Assembly (NCBI GenBank): GCA_947177405.1
Contig: CAMWUJ010000026.1
Span: forward strand, 1-40,016
DNA: 40,016 nt
Reading direction: 5' to 3'
Source of the DNA: an uncultured Porphyromonadaceae bacterium
Lineage (GTDB): Bacteria; Bacteroidota; Bacteroidia; Bacteroidales; Muribaculaceae
In this document: positions 1 through 8,304 of the stretch, one piece after another
Layout of the letters: every line of letters begins with the position of its first letter
Position numbering within the stretch: the first letter of the stretch is position 1
Notes under the pieces: generated by a model
What the model was told of the DNA's origin: nothing
What the model saw: the letters and a program-made list of their open reading frames with translations, nothing else
The model's database searches: none
Translations under genes and position numbers: made by a program

Positions 1-44
1 TGACTTTCTTATATACCGGGCGTAAAAAATCTCCGTTTTTTATA

Positions 45-52
45 TACCTTTG
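45..52 (+). promoter_or_regulatory. Bacteroidetes-type -7 box before the esterase gene
   Basis: The octamer TACCTTTG matches the Bacteroidetes TAnnTTTG element and lies about 40 nt before the first ATG. No clear TTG is found 19-20 nt upstream, so the -33 part is degenerate. Confidence 0.4.
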
Positions 53-91
53 TAACATTGAAGTAATAAAAATTCATTTACACATTAATAA

Positions 92-1021
92 ATGATCTCC
101 ATGAGTGCAAAATATATTTTTCTGCTGCCGTTGGCAGCAACTGTTTGCGGGTCATCAGCATGGGCAGCGGATCCTATCCAGAACGCTGAGTGCGGAACTA
201 TACAGCGACTTGAAGTAGTGTCGCCACAACTTAACGATACTATCGACATCGATGTATGGTTACCGGCTGATTTCAATAAGGATCAACGCTATCCGGTGCT
301 CTATATGCATGACGGGCAGAATCTTTTTGATGCTTCCACCACCTGGAATCATCAGTCGTGGGAGATGGATCGCACTCCTTGCAGAATGATTGAATCGGGA
401 GAGATCGAGCCTATGATCATCGTTGGAATCCATAGCGACCCGGAGAAGAGGGTTTCTCAACTCATGCCTCAGCAGGCGGTGAAGGATGCGGGATTGGAAG
501 AACTAATGCAGGAAGTAAAACTTAAAGATATGCCGGTTTTAGGGGATCAATATGCTGATTTTGTGGTCAATACTCTAAAACCCCTCATAGATTCCTCCTA
601 TCCCACTCTTTCCGACCGTGACAATACTTCGGTGATGGGATCGAGCATGGGTGGCCTGATGTCGCTTTATCTTATATGCCAATATCCCGAGATTTTCGGA
701 GGAGCAGGATGTCTATCCACACATTGGTATGGATCGTTGGACGCAGGCAATAAGTTCGGGGATGCGATGATTGATTATGTGGAGAAATATCTGCCCGATT
801 CTGCCACCCACCGCATCTATTTTGATCATGGCACATCTACCATTGATGCATATTATGGACCTTGGGAAACCAAAGCTCTCTTGAAAGCTCAGGAAAAAGG
901 TTATCAATATGGCCAGAATCTCGACAGCTACGTTGATTATGGAGCTCCTCATGAGGAATCAGCCTGGGCAGCCCGTGTGGACCGGCCTCTCCGATTCCTC
1001 TTCGGGAAAAAGAATCACTGA
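92..1021 (+). CDS. Secreted alpha/beta-hydrolase-fold esterase (putative esterase, Fes/IroE-like)
   Basis: This 309-residue protein begins with a signal peptide (hydrophobic stretch about residues 9-25, cleavage near AWA-ADP), so it probably acts in the periplasm. The nucleophile elbow GSSMGG lies at residues 183-188 (Ser185). Asp245 in FDHGT and His287 in GAPHE are good candidates for the rest of the triad. An oxyanion-side motif HDGQN is at 73-77. This order fits the putative-esterase family that includes enterochelin esterases and esterase D-like enzymes; the substrate cannot be told. ATG at 92 is used, but ATG at 101 would give an equally good signal peptide. The gene stands alone: the next gene follows 88 nt later behind its own -7 box. 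Confidence 0.85.
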   Translation: MISMSAKYIFLLPLAATVCGSSAWAADPIQNAECGTIQRLEVVSPQLNDTIDIDVWLPADFNKDQRYPVLYMHDGQNLFDASTTWNHQSWEMDRTPCRMIESGEIEPMIIVGIHSDPEKRVSQLMPQQAVKDAGLEELMQEVKLKDMPVLGDQYADFVVNTLKPLIDSSYPTLSDRDNTSVMGSSMGGLMSLYLICQYPEIFGGAGCLSTHWYGSLDAGNKFGDAMIDYVEKYLPDSATHRIYFDHGTSTIDAYYGPWETKALLKAQEKGYQYGQNLDSYVDYGAPHEESAWAARVDRPLRFLFGKKNH

Positions 1022-1064
1022 AAAGAGAATTATAAAGTTGAGCAAGCTACCCATATTATCAGAC

Positions 1065-1072
1065 TACTTTTG
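1065..1072 (+). promoter_or_regulatory. Bacteroidetes-type -7 box before the MntA/HepT pair
   Basis: TACTTTTG matches TAnnTTTG, 37 nt before the nucleotidyltransferase start. The nearest TTG is at 1038-1040, 24 nt away instead of the usual 19-20, so only the -7 part is convincing. Confidence 0.4.
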
Positions 1073-1109
1073 TTTCTATAATTGAGTTTTCCAGGATTTT
1101 CTAAATAAT

Positions 1110-1421
1110 ATGAGATTGATAGAATTAAATATAGAGAAGATTGCTGTTCTTTGCAAAAAATATAGAGTGGATTGTCTTTATGTTTTCGGCTCTATCCTAA
1201 CGGATAGATTCAATAATGACAGCGATATAGATTTTGCAGTTAAATTTGATGAGGAGAAGATTAAATCGGAAAAGATGGATTGGGCTGATTTATTCTTTGA
1301 TTTCATTCATGCTCTTGAAGATCTCCTTGGACGCAAGATAGATATGGTGATTGATAATAGGATTAATAATCGCTATTTTAAGAAAGAGCTCGATGAAACT
1401 AAAAAATTAATCTATGGATGA
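1110..1421 (+). CDS. mntA: MntA-like minimal nucleotidyltransferase antitoxin (type VII TA)
   Basis: A 103-residue minimal nucleotidyltransferase. The signature G-S-x10-D-x-D is intact (GSILTDRF then DSDIDF, about residues 27-42), so the metal-binding aspartates are present and the protein is probably active. In characterised MntA/HepT pairs, MntA transfers AMP groups to a tyrosine of the HEPN toxin HepT and so silences it. Its stop overlaps the start of the HepT-like gene by 8 nt, which implies translational coupling. The region is more AT-rich than the flanking genes, consistent with a mobile accessory module. A second, unrelated-looking MntA paralogue without a partner lies at 39111-39407. 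Confidence 0.85.
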   Translation: MRLIELNIEKIAVLCKKYRVDCLYVFGSILTDRFNNDSDIDFAVKFDEEKIKSEKMDWADLFFDFIHALEDLLGRKIDMVIDNRINNRYFKKELDETKKLIYG

Positions 1422-1749
1422 TAAAATAAAGAAATATCTAACCGACATTGATTTAGCTATCTGCGAGATCAATCAGGCCCTTGATGACAGGTCCTGGGAA
1501 TTTGATGTGTTTCTCAATGATTTTGTTTTCCGCAGGTATGTGGAAAGGAATATAGAAATCATAGGAGAGGCTATGAATCGAATTTTACGAATACAGCCTG
1601 ACATTAAAATCACCTCGGCTCGCAAAATTGTTGATACCCGAAATTATGTGATTCATTCCTATGATTCCCTTATTCCTGAAATTCTTTGGGCTATTGTCAT
1701 CAACCATTTGCCGAGATTAGAGAAGGAAATAAAATCCTTAATTGCATAA
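1414..1749 (+). CDS. hepT: HepT-like HEPN-domain toxin (DUF86)
   Basis: A 111-residue, mainly helical HEPN protein. The ribonuclease motif R-x4-H-x-Y is visible as RNYVIHSYD near residue 80; in HepT proteins the arginine and histidine cut RNA and the tyrosine is the residue AMPylated by MntA. The preceding GEAMNRI stretch is also typical of DUF86 proteins. It overlaps the antitoxin gene by 8 nt and ends 41 nt before the next gene, which has its own promoter, so the two genes form a self-contained TA operon. What is inferred, not seen, is that the pair is active in this strain. Confidence 0.85.
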   Translation: MDDKIKKYLTDIDLAICEINQALDDRSWEFDVFLNDFVFRRYVERNIEIIGEAMNRILRIQPDIKITSARKIVDTRNYVIHSYDSLIPEILWAIVINHLPRLEKEIKSLIA

Positions 1750-1772
1750 TTAGATAATATTTATTACTTTTG
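1742..1772 (+). promoter_or_regulatory. Promoter of the C69 dipeptidase gene
   Basis: TTG at 1742-1744 and TACTTTTG at 1765-1772 are separated by 20 nt, a near-perfect Bacteroidetes sigma-ABfr promoter. The predicted start of transcription is about 15 nt before the ATG at 1791. The TTG lies inside the end of the HepT gene. Confidence 0.6.
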
Positions 1773-1790
1773 TAAAAAGAAATATTCATT

Positions 1791-3458
1791 ATGAAACGAC
1801 TTCTTAAACAAATATCTGCCGGAATGGCTGTCTGCTTATGCACTGCCATTCCATTCCAAAGCGAAGCGTGTACTAATCTTATCGCCGGAAAGAAAGCCAC
1901 AACCGATGGATCTGTCATGGTGACCTACGCTGCCGACTCCCATAACCTTTACGGGATGCTCACCCATACTCCCGCTGCAAAACATGAGAAAGGTGCAATG
2001 AGAAAGGTGATCGAATGGGACACCAACAAATATCTTGGCGAAATTCCCCAACCTGCCGAGACTTATAACGTGGTGGGAAATATCAATGAGCATCAGGTGG
2101 CCATAGGAGAATCCACCTGGGGTGGCCGCCATGAACTGGCCGACACCACCGGACAGGCTATCATCGACTATGGTTCCCTCATTCAAATAGCTCTCGAACG
2201 ATCCAAGACCGCACGCGAGGCGGTGAAGCTGATGGGAGATCTCGTAAATAAATATGGTTATGCCTCCGAAGGAGAATCTTTCTCTATCGCCGACAAGGAT
2301 GAGGTGTGGGTGATGGAGATGATTGGAAAGGGAGCGGAGAAAGGAGCTGTCTGGATTGCCGTGCGCATACCCGACAATGCCATCTCCGGCCATGCCAACG
2401 AACCGCGCATCCGCAAAGTCAACATGAAAGACAAAGAGAATGTCATGGCTTCCAAAGATGTGATATCTTTCGCTCGGAAAAGAGGATATTTCACAGGAAA
2501 GGATGAGGATTTCTCTTTCGCCGATGCATACTCGGATCATGATCCCGCCACACGTCGAGGATGCGATGCTCGTGTTTGGAGCTATTTCCGTCGTTTCGCC
2601 CCTGATACGGAGAAATACTACGCATGGTGTGCCGGCACATCCGATGAGCCCATGCCTCTCTATGTGATTCCTGAAAAGAAAGTGAGTCTCAAGGATATGC
2701 AGTGGCGTATGCGCGACCATTTTGAAGATACTCCCTTCGATATGACACAGGATGTGGGAGCCGGAGCAAACAAGGTGCCTTACCGTTGGCGCCCGATGGA
2801 ATATGAGGTGGATGGAAAGAAATATTGCATGGAGCGTGCCATTGCCACTCAGCAGACAGGATGGAGCTTCGTGAGTCAGAGTCGCGATTACTTGCCCGAT
2901 CCTGTAGGAGGAGTGTTATGGTTTGGCACCGATGATACCAATACCACCGTGTATATGCCTTTTTATTGCGGCATGACCGAGATTCCGGCTCAACTCGACA
3001 AGGGCGACATCAACACCTTCGATATAGATTCCAATTTCTGGATGAACAACTGGGTAGCTAATCAGGCATATAACCGCTATGACCTCATGATTCCCGATAT
3101 CCGCAAAGTGCAGGGCGCGCTCGAAGAGAAGTATCAGTCTTCACGCAAGGATAAAGAGTCGCAGTTAAAAACATTGGTGGAAAAGGGAAATCTCGATGCC
3201 TACCGTGATGCCGTGAATAAGGAAGGAAAAGAGATAGCTGTCGAAGCTACTGATGCATACCGTCAGTTGGCACAATATCTTTTTGTGAAATTCATGGATG
3301 GAAATATGAAGAAAACTGATGAAAAAGGAGACTTCATCAAGAGCGAACACGGACTTCCTGTCTATCCCACTTTCCCGGGTTATGATAAGAAATATTACGA
3401 AAATATCGTGAAAGAGACCGGTGATCACTTCCTTATACCTTCCGAAGAAAAGAAATAA
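1791..3458 (+). CDS. Secreted C69-family dipeptidase (PepD-like Ntn hydrolase)
   Basis: A 555-residue protein with a signal peptide (residues 1-26) that ends directly before Cys27. In C69 peptidases the N-terminal cysteine freed by cleavage is the nucleophile, and the CTNLIAGKKAT start is typical of the family, followed by DGSVM and GESTWGG-type segments. The product is probably an extracytoplasmic dipeptidase that breaks down short peptides. Length agrees with Bacteroidales homologues of about 540-560 residues. The gene is monocistronic: own promoter at 1742-1772 and a strong shared terminator at 3478-3511. Confidence 0.88.
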   Translation: MKRLLKQISAGMAVCLCTAIPFQSEACTNLIAGKKATTDGSVMVTYAADSHNLYGMLTHTPAAKHEKGAMRKVIEWDTNKYLGEIPQPAETYNVVGNINEHQVAIGESTWGGRHELADTTGQAIIDYGSLIQIALERSKTAREAVKLMGDLVNKYGYASEGESFSIADKDEVWVMEMIGKGAEKGAVWIAVRIPDNAISGHANEPRIRKVNMKDKENVMASKDVISFARKRGYFTGKDEDFSFADAYSDHDPATRRGCDARVWSYFRRFAPDTEKYYAWCAGTSDEPMPLYVIPEKKVSLKDMQWRMRDHFEDTPFDMTQDVGAGANKVPYRWRPMEYEVDGKKYCMERAIATQQTGWSFVSQSRDYLPDPVGGVLWFGTDDTNTTVYMPFYCGMTEIPAQLDKGDINTFDIDSNFWMNNWVANQAYNRYDLMIPDIRKVQGALEEKYQSSRKDKESQLKTLVEKGNLDAYRDAVNKEGKEIAVEATDAYRQLAQYLFVKFMDGNMKKTDEKGDFIKSEHGLPVYPTFPGYDKKYYENIVKETGDHFLIPSEEKK

Positions 3459-3477
3459 TCATCTTTAATACCGTCTG

Positions 3478-3511
3478 AAAAAGCGCGTCATCCTGAAATG
3501 ACGCGCTTTTT
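3478..3511. terminator. Bidirectional rho-independent terminator between convergent genes
   Basis: A perfect 14-bp stem (3478-3491 with 3498-3511) and 6-nt loop CCTGAA. The stem begins with five A and ends with five T, so it can terminate both the dipeptidase gene (plus) and the acyl-CoA ligase gene (minus). Confidence 0.9.
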
Positions 3512-3557
3512 ATACCCTATAAGGTCTAATAAAACCGAATTCTTCTTATTTCAAACC

Positions 3558-5222
3558 CTATCGGGTATAAAGAAAACGTTTTATAGAACGTTTGGGAGTC
3601 TTTTCAAACTCATTAGGCACGAGTATTATCTTTGCAATTTTCTCATAAGGAGCTACAAGCTTATTCAATTCCTGCCTGATATTCTCCATTGTGGTATCCG
3701 CATCCGTGGCAGCGACCCCTATACGATCCAAAGCATCATAATCAGGATATACGAGACCGACAAGTTTGCCATCGCGCTCCACAATGAGGCTCTCCGCCAC
3801 AAAAGGCATGTTATTTAGTTTGGCCTCAATCTCCTCCGGATAGATATTTTGACCGGAAGCGGAGAGAATCATAGTCTTGGATCGACCCCTCAGGAAAAGA
3901 GTTCCGTCTTTCGACCGTGTCCCCATATCGCCGGTGTGAAGCCATCCCTCATCATCAAAGACAGCCTTGGTAGCATCCGGATTCTTGTAGTATCCTTTCA
4001 TCACATTGGTGCCCTTCACGCATATCTCTCCCGGAATATTCTCAGGGTCGGGAGAATCTATCTTGGTCTCCATGATAGGCAGGGTCTTTCCGGAGCTACC
4101 TAAAATAAATTTCTTCCAAGGAGTATATGAAATCAGAGGACCACATTCGGTCATTCCGTATCCTACAGTGAACGGGAATTTTATCTTATATAAGAACTCC
4201 TCCACCTCATGATTAAGGGGGGCTCCTCCCACAATCACCTCCTCAAATTCTCCACCGAATACATCTATCAATTTCTTACGTATCTTAGTGTAGATATATG
4301 TGTCGAGGAAAGGGACAGCCAAGGTCCAGCGCATGGTACCTTTTGAGATAAGGGGTAGAATCTGATTCTTATAAATCTTTTCAAGAATCAAAGGAACGCA
4401 TATCACAAGGTTAGGACGCACCTCGGCAAGGGCCTTGATAAGCACACGGGGAGAAGGAGTTTTTCCTAAGAGGGTGACATGAGAACCTGCCGCCAAAGGC
4501 GTGAGCATATCAAAAGCGCAACCATATGCGTGGGCCAATGGAAGGAATGCTAACGCCCGAGAACTCCGGAAATGCAATACAGTATCAAGACCGAAACATA
4601 CATTCCCCGCAAGATTCTCTCCGGTGAGCATCACTCCTTTTGAGAAACCCGTGGTGCCGGAAGTATAGTTGATCTCAACCACCTCGCTGTTGTCGCGATC
4701 TATATATTTTATATCAGCGGCTGAATATTTGTTGGGGTAACGACGACGGAATCTCCGACGCAAAAGACGGAGGTTATAACTGAAATTGGAATCTTCTTTC
4801 TCATAAAGCACCTTGGATACCTCTCCGATGGTCAGGACTCCCTTGACATTCAAGAGCTTTTCGGGATCTATATGTTCGAATATATGTTCGTCGATGAAGA
4901 GTATTTCCGCCTCAGAATGATTCACGATATGAGCCACATCCACCGGATTGAATTCCGATAGAATCGGCACTATCACAGCCCCATAAGTCACGGTAGCCAT
5001 ATATATTAAGACCCAGCTTGTGGAATCCTTTCCGCAGATAGCCACCTTAGAACCGGGAGCAACTCCATTTGATTCAAAAAACAGATGTATCTCTGCTATT
5101 GTGGCTGCCATCCGACCATAGGTGATGGTCTTTTTACTAACATAGTCGGTGAGAGCCGGGAGATCCCAGTTCTCTATGAAGCTCTTTTCATAAAGCTTTA
5201 TGAAATTATCTATCTTGATCAT
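3558..5222 (-). CDS. AMP-dependent (long-chain) acyl-CoA synthetase
   Basis: A 554-residue member of the ANL superfamily, which activates carboxylic acids as acyl-AMP and transfers them to CoA. The P-loop YTSGTTGFSKG is at about residues 186-196. Further core motifs are YGMTECGP, GWLHTGD and a C-terminal lid with PKRSIKRF carrying the likely catalytic lysine. A basic stretch around 154-163 (LRRRFRRRYP) may touch membrane or polar heads, as in long-chain acyl-CoA synthetases. It is the second gene of a two-gene operon, 12 nt after the alcohol dehydrogenase. Long- or medium-chain fatty acid is the probable substrate but is inferred from family resemblance only. Confidence 0.85.
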   Translation of the reverse strand: MIKIDNFIKLYEKSFIENWDLPALTDYVSKKTITYGRMAATIAEIHLFFESNGVAPGSKVAICGKDSTSWVLIYMATVTYGAVIVPILSEFNPVDVAHIVNHSEAEILFIDEHIFEHIDPEKLLNVKGVLTIGEVSKVLYEKEDSNFSYNLRLLRRRFRRRYPNKYSAADIKYIDRDNSEVVEINYTSGTTGFSKGVMLTGENLAGNVCFGLDTVLHFRSSRALAFLPLAHAYGCAFDMLTPLAAGSHVTLLGKTPSPRVLIKALAEVRPNLVICVPLILEKIYKNQILPLISKGTMRWTLAVPFLDTYIYTKIRKKLIDVFGGEFEEVIVGGAPLNHEVEEFLYKIKFPFTVGYGMTECGPLISYTPWKKFILGSSGKTLPIMETKIDSPDPENIPGEICVKGTNVMKGYYKNPDATKAVFDDEGWLHTGDMGTRSKDGTLFLRGRSKTMILSASGQNIYPEEIEAKLNNMPFVAESLIVERDGKLVGLVYPDYDALDRIGVAATDADTTMENIRQELNKLVAPYEKIAKIILVPNEFEKTPKRSIKRFLYTR

Positions 5223-5234
5223 ACAAATGGGGTA

Positions 5235-6416
5235 TTATCCTTCCAACGCGATTTTATATATCTCACGGCAATCATCCATCGAGAGAGGCACATAACAACC
5301 TAATGTATCGCCCATATTGCGATGCAGACTTTCCACCATCTTCTCGATATCCGGATCACATCCGCAAAGCTCCCTCAGATTGGTGGTCATGCCAAGATCG
5401 TGATAGAAATTCTTGAGCTCCGAGATACCTTCGTCAATTATCTCCTCGGTGGTTTTATCTGTAGGATTCACCGACATCACGTTTATAGCGAATCTCCACA
5501 ATTTATCGGGATTGCGCGATGCGCAGAATTGCATCCATGCCGGTATAATAACCGCCAGTCCCGCTCCGTGTGCCACATCATAGAAAGCCGAGATCTCATG
5601 TTCGAGACGATGTGATGCCCAGTCTTCCTCTTTCCCTACTCCGCACAGACCGTTATGTGCCAGCGTACCGGCCCACATCACATCCGCACGCGATGAATAA
5701 TTGTCGGGAGTGAGACGCAGGGTAAGCGCCTGATCCTCGATATCACGGAGTATTGCTTCCGAATAAGAATCAACAAGCTGAGTGTCGGGAGTATTGGAGA
5801 AATAACGCTCGAAGATATGGGCCATCATATCCACGATTCCGTTGGCTGTCTGATTCCAGGGCAAGGTCATGGTGAGTTCAGGATTCATGATTGCAAACTT
5901 AGGACGCAGTATCATAGGATACCTCACAGATATCTTCTGGTGGGTCTTTTCATTAGTTATCACCGAATTGCCGCTTCCCTCCGATCCGGCGGCAGGGATA
6001 GTGAGCACCACCCCTACAGGCATGGCTTTTTCCGGAAGCGCCTTCCCGCTATAGAAATCCCAGAAATCTCCGGCATAATCTTTACCCAAGGCCATCGCTT
6101 TGGCGGCATCAATCGGAGATCCTCCGCCTACAGCAAGCAGAAAGTCAACTTCATTATCTTGTGCAGCATCAATGCCGGCATATACACTATCGGCTGTGGG
6201 ATTAGGCTTAATCCCTCCGAACTTGACATAAGCTATACCTTCCTTTTCCAATGAATCAGTAATCTCCTTCATCAGACCATCGCGTTCTATACGGTCGGAA
6301 CCATAAACTATCATTACTTTTTTGGCGCCGTAACGTTTTAGGGCAGATCCTGTCTCTTTTTGTGTTCCCTTTCCGAATATGAATTCAGTAGGAGAATAAT
6401 ATGTAAAATTTTCCAT
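5235..6416 (-). CDS. Iron-containing alcohol dehydrogenase (BdhA/YqhD-like)
   Basis: A 393-residue group III alcohol dehydrogenase. The nucleotide-binding GGGSPIDAAK is at residues 97-106, and the metal ligands expected for this family are present: Asp196, His200, His269 and His283. These enzymes reduce aldehydes to alcohols with NAD(P)H, for example butanal or other short aldehydes, in the cytoplasm. The gene lies 12 nt before the acyl-CoA ligase and both are probably co-transcribed from an unseen promoter in 6417-6525. The pairing suggests aldehyde/fatty acid redox metabolism, but this link is inference. Confidence 0.88.
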   Translation of the reverse strand: MENFTYYSPTEFIFGKGTQKETGSALKRYGAKKVMIVYGSDRIERDGLMKEITDSLEKEGIAYVKFGGIKPNPTADSVYAGIDAAQDNEVDFLLAVGGGSPIDAAKAMALGKDYAGDFWDFYSGKALPEKAMPVGVVLTIPAAGSEGSGNSVITNEKTHQKISVRYPMILRPKFAIMNPELTMTLPWNQTANGIVDMMAHIFERYFSNTPDTQLVDSYSEAILRDIEDQALTLRLTPDNYSSRADVMWAGTLAHNGLCGVGKEEDWASHRLEHEISAFYDVAHGAGLAVIIPAWMQFCASRNPDKLWRFAINVMSVNPTDKTTEEIIDEGISELKNFYHDLGMTTNLRELCGCDPDIEKMVESLHRNMGDTLGCYVPLSMDDCREIYKIALEG

Positions 6417-6443
6417 GGGTTATATTTAATGTGACAATTCTTT

Positions 6444-6486
6444 ACAGACCTATTCTATCAGATCCCTAACAGACCTATTCTATCAG
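6444..6486. repeat. Two direct copies of an 18-nt sequence upstream of the alcohol dehydrogenase gene
   Basis: The same 18 nt (beginning ACAGACCTATTC) occur at 6444-6461 and 6469-6486, a period of 25 nt. They lie 28-70 nt upstream of the dehydrogenase ATG, so they could be operator sites or a simple duplication. Confidence 0.7.
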
Positions 6487-6525
6487 GCCTCTAAATTAAA
6501 TAATTCTTCCAATATATAAAAACAA

Positions 6526-6555
6526 ATTGCCACGCAATTCAGTTTGCGTGGCAAT
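6526..6555 (-). terminator. Terminator of the greA-HIT operon
   Basis: A perfect 12-bp stem (6526-6537 with 6544-6555) with a 6-nt loop lies 27 nt past the HIT gene stop. On the minus strand it is followed by TTGTTTTTAT, a U-rich tail. Confidence 0.85.
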
Positions 6556-6581
6556 CATTATCGTTTAAGAAAGGGTGTTTA

Positions 6582-6971
6582 TCAGATATTGGCGGCTATT
6601 TTCTCCGCTATCTCAGTCATCTTCTCAGGAGATGGATTTTCTATCTTGTGCTTGAAATCCATATCTCCCTCATTTTTCAAAGGCACGAGATGGATATGTG
6701 CATGAGGCACCTCAAGACCAAGAACCGCCATTCCCACCTTACGGCAGGGAAGAGCCTTCTTGATACCTCCGGCCACTTTCTTGGCAAATACCATCATCTC
6801 GCCCAATTCCTCATCAGTAAGGTCGAAAATATAATCTTCCTCTCTTTTAGGAATAACCAATGTATGACCCCAATTCACCGGATTGATATCAAGGAAAGCA
6901 AAAAACTTGTCGTTCTCCGCCACCTTGTAACAAGGAATCTCTCCGGCGATGATTTTAGAAAATATAGTCAT
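6582..6971 (-). CDS. HIT-family nucleotide hydrolase
   Basis: A 129-residue histidine-triad protein. The H-x-H-x-H active site is at His90, His92 and His94 (VPHAHIHLVPL), and the N-terminal half has the usual FxDIxPxxxGHTLVIPK segment. HIT enzymes of this HinT/Fhit-like size cleave nucleoside phosphoramidates or dinucleotide polyphosphates in the cytoplasm. The gene follows greA by 5 nt, so they are co-transcribed and share the terminator at 6526-6555. Substrate unknown. Confidence 0.9.
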   Translation of the reverse strand: MTIFSKIIAGEIPCYKVAENDKFFAFLDINPVNWGHTLVIPKREEDYIFDLTDEELGEMMVFAKKVAGGIKKALPCRKVGMAVLGLEVPHAHIHLVPLKNEGDMDFKHKIENPSPEKMTEIAEKIAANI

Positions 6972-6976
6972 GACCC

Positions 6977-7441
6977 TCAGATTTCGATTTTTACGATTTC
7001 AAAGTTCATCACTCCCGCCGGAGCCTGCACCTTCACAGTGTCGCCCACCTTATGGCCGAGAAGTGCCTGCGCAATCGGTGTGTTGGATGCAATCTTGAAT
7101 TCGCGAAGATTAGCCTCGCTCTCGGTCACGATCGTGTAAGCCATAGTCATGCCATTAGCCACATTCTTTATTGTAACCTTATTCAGGAGCTGCACCTCCT
7201 CGGTGTTAAGCTTGCTGTCGTCGATTATACGTGCGGTAGCTACAAGCTCTTTGAGTTTCGCTATCTTCATCTCCAACATTCCCTGAGCTTCCTTTGCGGC
7301 GTCGTATTCGGCATTTTCCGAAAGATCTCCCTTGTCACGGGCCTCGGCTATAGCCTGTTTTATTGCAGGACGCTGAGCCTCAAGGGCTGCCAGCTCCTCC
7401 ATTTTTTTGTCATAACCCTCTTGGGTAAGATATGTTGCCAT
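6977..7441 (-). CDS. greA: Transcription elongation factor GreA
   Basis: A 154-residue GreA. The N-terminal coiled coil carries the family signature DKGDLSENAEYDAAKEAQ (about residues 37-54); the acidic residues at its tip enter the RNA polymerase secondary channel and stimulate cleavage of backtracked RNA. The C-terminal FKBP-like half is complete and ends at the normal length. It is the first gene of the greA-HIT operon. The likely promoter lies at 7709-7739, giving an unusually long, structured 5' leader of about 260 nt. Confidence 0.95.
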   Translation of the reverse strand: MATYLTQEGYDKKMEELAALEAQRPAIKQAIAEARDKGDLSENAEYDAAKEAQGMLEMKIAKLKELVATARIIDDSKLNTEEVQLLNKVTIKNVANGMTMAYTIVTESEANLREFKIASNTPIAQALLGHKVGDTVKVQAPAGVMNFEIVKIEI

Positions 7442-7513
7442 TCTGATTTTAGTTTTTGTATGCCTTTCTCTGAAAAGCTGTTATTATTTTATTAATTATT
7501 CCATATTAGACAA

Positions 7514-7702
7514 ATGCTCGGAGCAGGTAAATGCCGGCTCCGAACATCAGTGATGCGGTTTATAGACTTTGTGTTTTCCACTCCTCTCACCTATGGACTC
7601 CACTTGGCTAAAGAGTAAAAAATAAAGGAGTCCTTTTTCGATTATCGGCATTCCTCGATGGAACCCGGCAAAAAAAGATCCTTTGTGACACGTCGTCTTA
7701 TT
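7514..7702 (-). ncRNA. Structured greA leader or small RNA candidate
   Basis: Between the minus-strand promoter and greA there is no ORF but several foldable elements in transcript order: TTCC/GGAA hairpin at 7651-7663, a GGACTCC/GGAGTCC stem (7595-7601 with 7627-7633), and a 14-position hairpin with 12 pairs (7514-7527 with 7534-7547, 6-nt loop). The elements could form a cis-regulatory leader or a separate small RNA that ends near 7510. I do not recognise a known RNA family; a 6S-like RNA was considered but not shown. Confidence 0.4.
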
Positions 7703-7708
7703 TCATCG

Positions 7709-7739
7709 CAAAGTTAGTCTTTTTATTCCGATATAACAA
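7709..7739 (-). promoter_or_regulatory. Promoter of the greA-HIT operon
   Basis: On the minus strand TTG (7739-7737), 20 nt, TAACTTTG (7716-7709): a complete Bacteroidetes promoter. It is back to back with the sufE promoter at 7767-7796. Confidence 0.6.
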
Positions 7740-7766
7740 ATTTCTTTCCGTTTTTCTTTTGTTTCA

Positions 7767-7796
7767 TTGAAAATAGCCGATTTTTTATTAACTTTA
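7767..7796 (+). promoter_or_regulatory. Promoter of the sufE operon
   Basis: TTG at 7767-7769, exactly 19 nt, then TAACTTTA at 7789-7796 (one mismatch to TAnnTTTG). The ATG follows about 58 nt later. Confidence 0.5.
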
Positions 7797-7854
7797 CCAC
7801 AATTAAAACAAAACCATTCAAGTTCAATCTAAAATAAGTCTAATTTACTTCATC

Positions 7855-8289
7855 ATGACCATAAACCAAACCCAAGACGAGATAATAGAGGAATTCGACG
7901 GTCTCACCGACTGGATGGATCGCTATGCCTATATTATCGATTTAGGCAATACACTCCCTGAATTTCCAGAATCCCTCAAGACTCCCGATAACTTGATCGA
8001 AGGCTGTCAGAGCAGAGTATGGATCGAGGCCAAAGAGGATAAAGATGGTAAATTGCTCTTCGAAGCCGACTCCGATGCATTGATAGTAAAAGGAATAGTG
8101 GCTCTCCTTCTCAGAGTGCTGTCCGATCACACCCCTGATGAGATATTGAACGCAGATCTTTATTTCATTGATAAAATCGGACTGAAGGAACACCTCTCCC
8201 CGACACGATCCAATGGTCTTTTGTCGATGGTGAAACAAATCCACAACTATGCCTTAGCATATAAAGCCAAGCAGACTACAAACAATTAA
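7855..8289 (+). CDS. sufE: SufE-family cysteine desulfurase activator
   Basis: A 144-residue SufE. The persulfide-accepting cysteine is Cys51 in the family motif EGCQSRVW. SufE takes sulfur from the SufS cysteine desulfurase and hands it to the SufBCD scaffold for iron-sulfur cluster assembly in the cytoplasm. The length and the C-terminal LxxMxxxI helix are normal. No other suf genes are nearby. The peptide transporter gene starts 15 nt after the stop, so the two are probably on one transcript although their functions are not obviously linked. Confidence 0.93.
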   Translation: MTINQTQDEIIEEFDGLTDWMDRYAYIIDLGNTLPEFPESLKTPDNLIEGCQSRVWIEAKEDKDGKLLFEADSDALIVKGIVALLLRVLSDHTPDEILNADLYFIDKIGLKEHLSPTRSNGLLSMVKQIHNYALAYKAKQTTNN

Positions 8290-8304
8290 ATCCATATACC
8301 TACC

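Noticed and set aside
1836..2720. 294-codon minus-strand frame
   Set aside because: It is entirely antisense to the clear C69 dipeptidase gene and has no recognisable motif.
3498..3818. 106-codon plus-strand frame
   Set aside because: Starts in the terminator and runs antisense to the acyl-CoA ligase gene.
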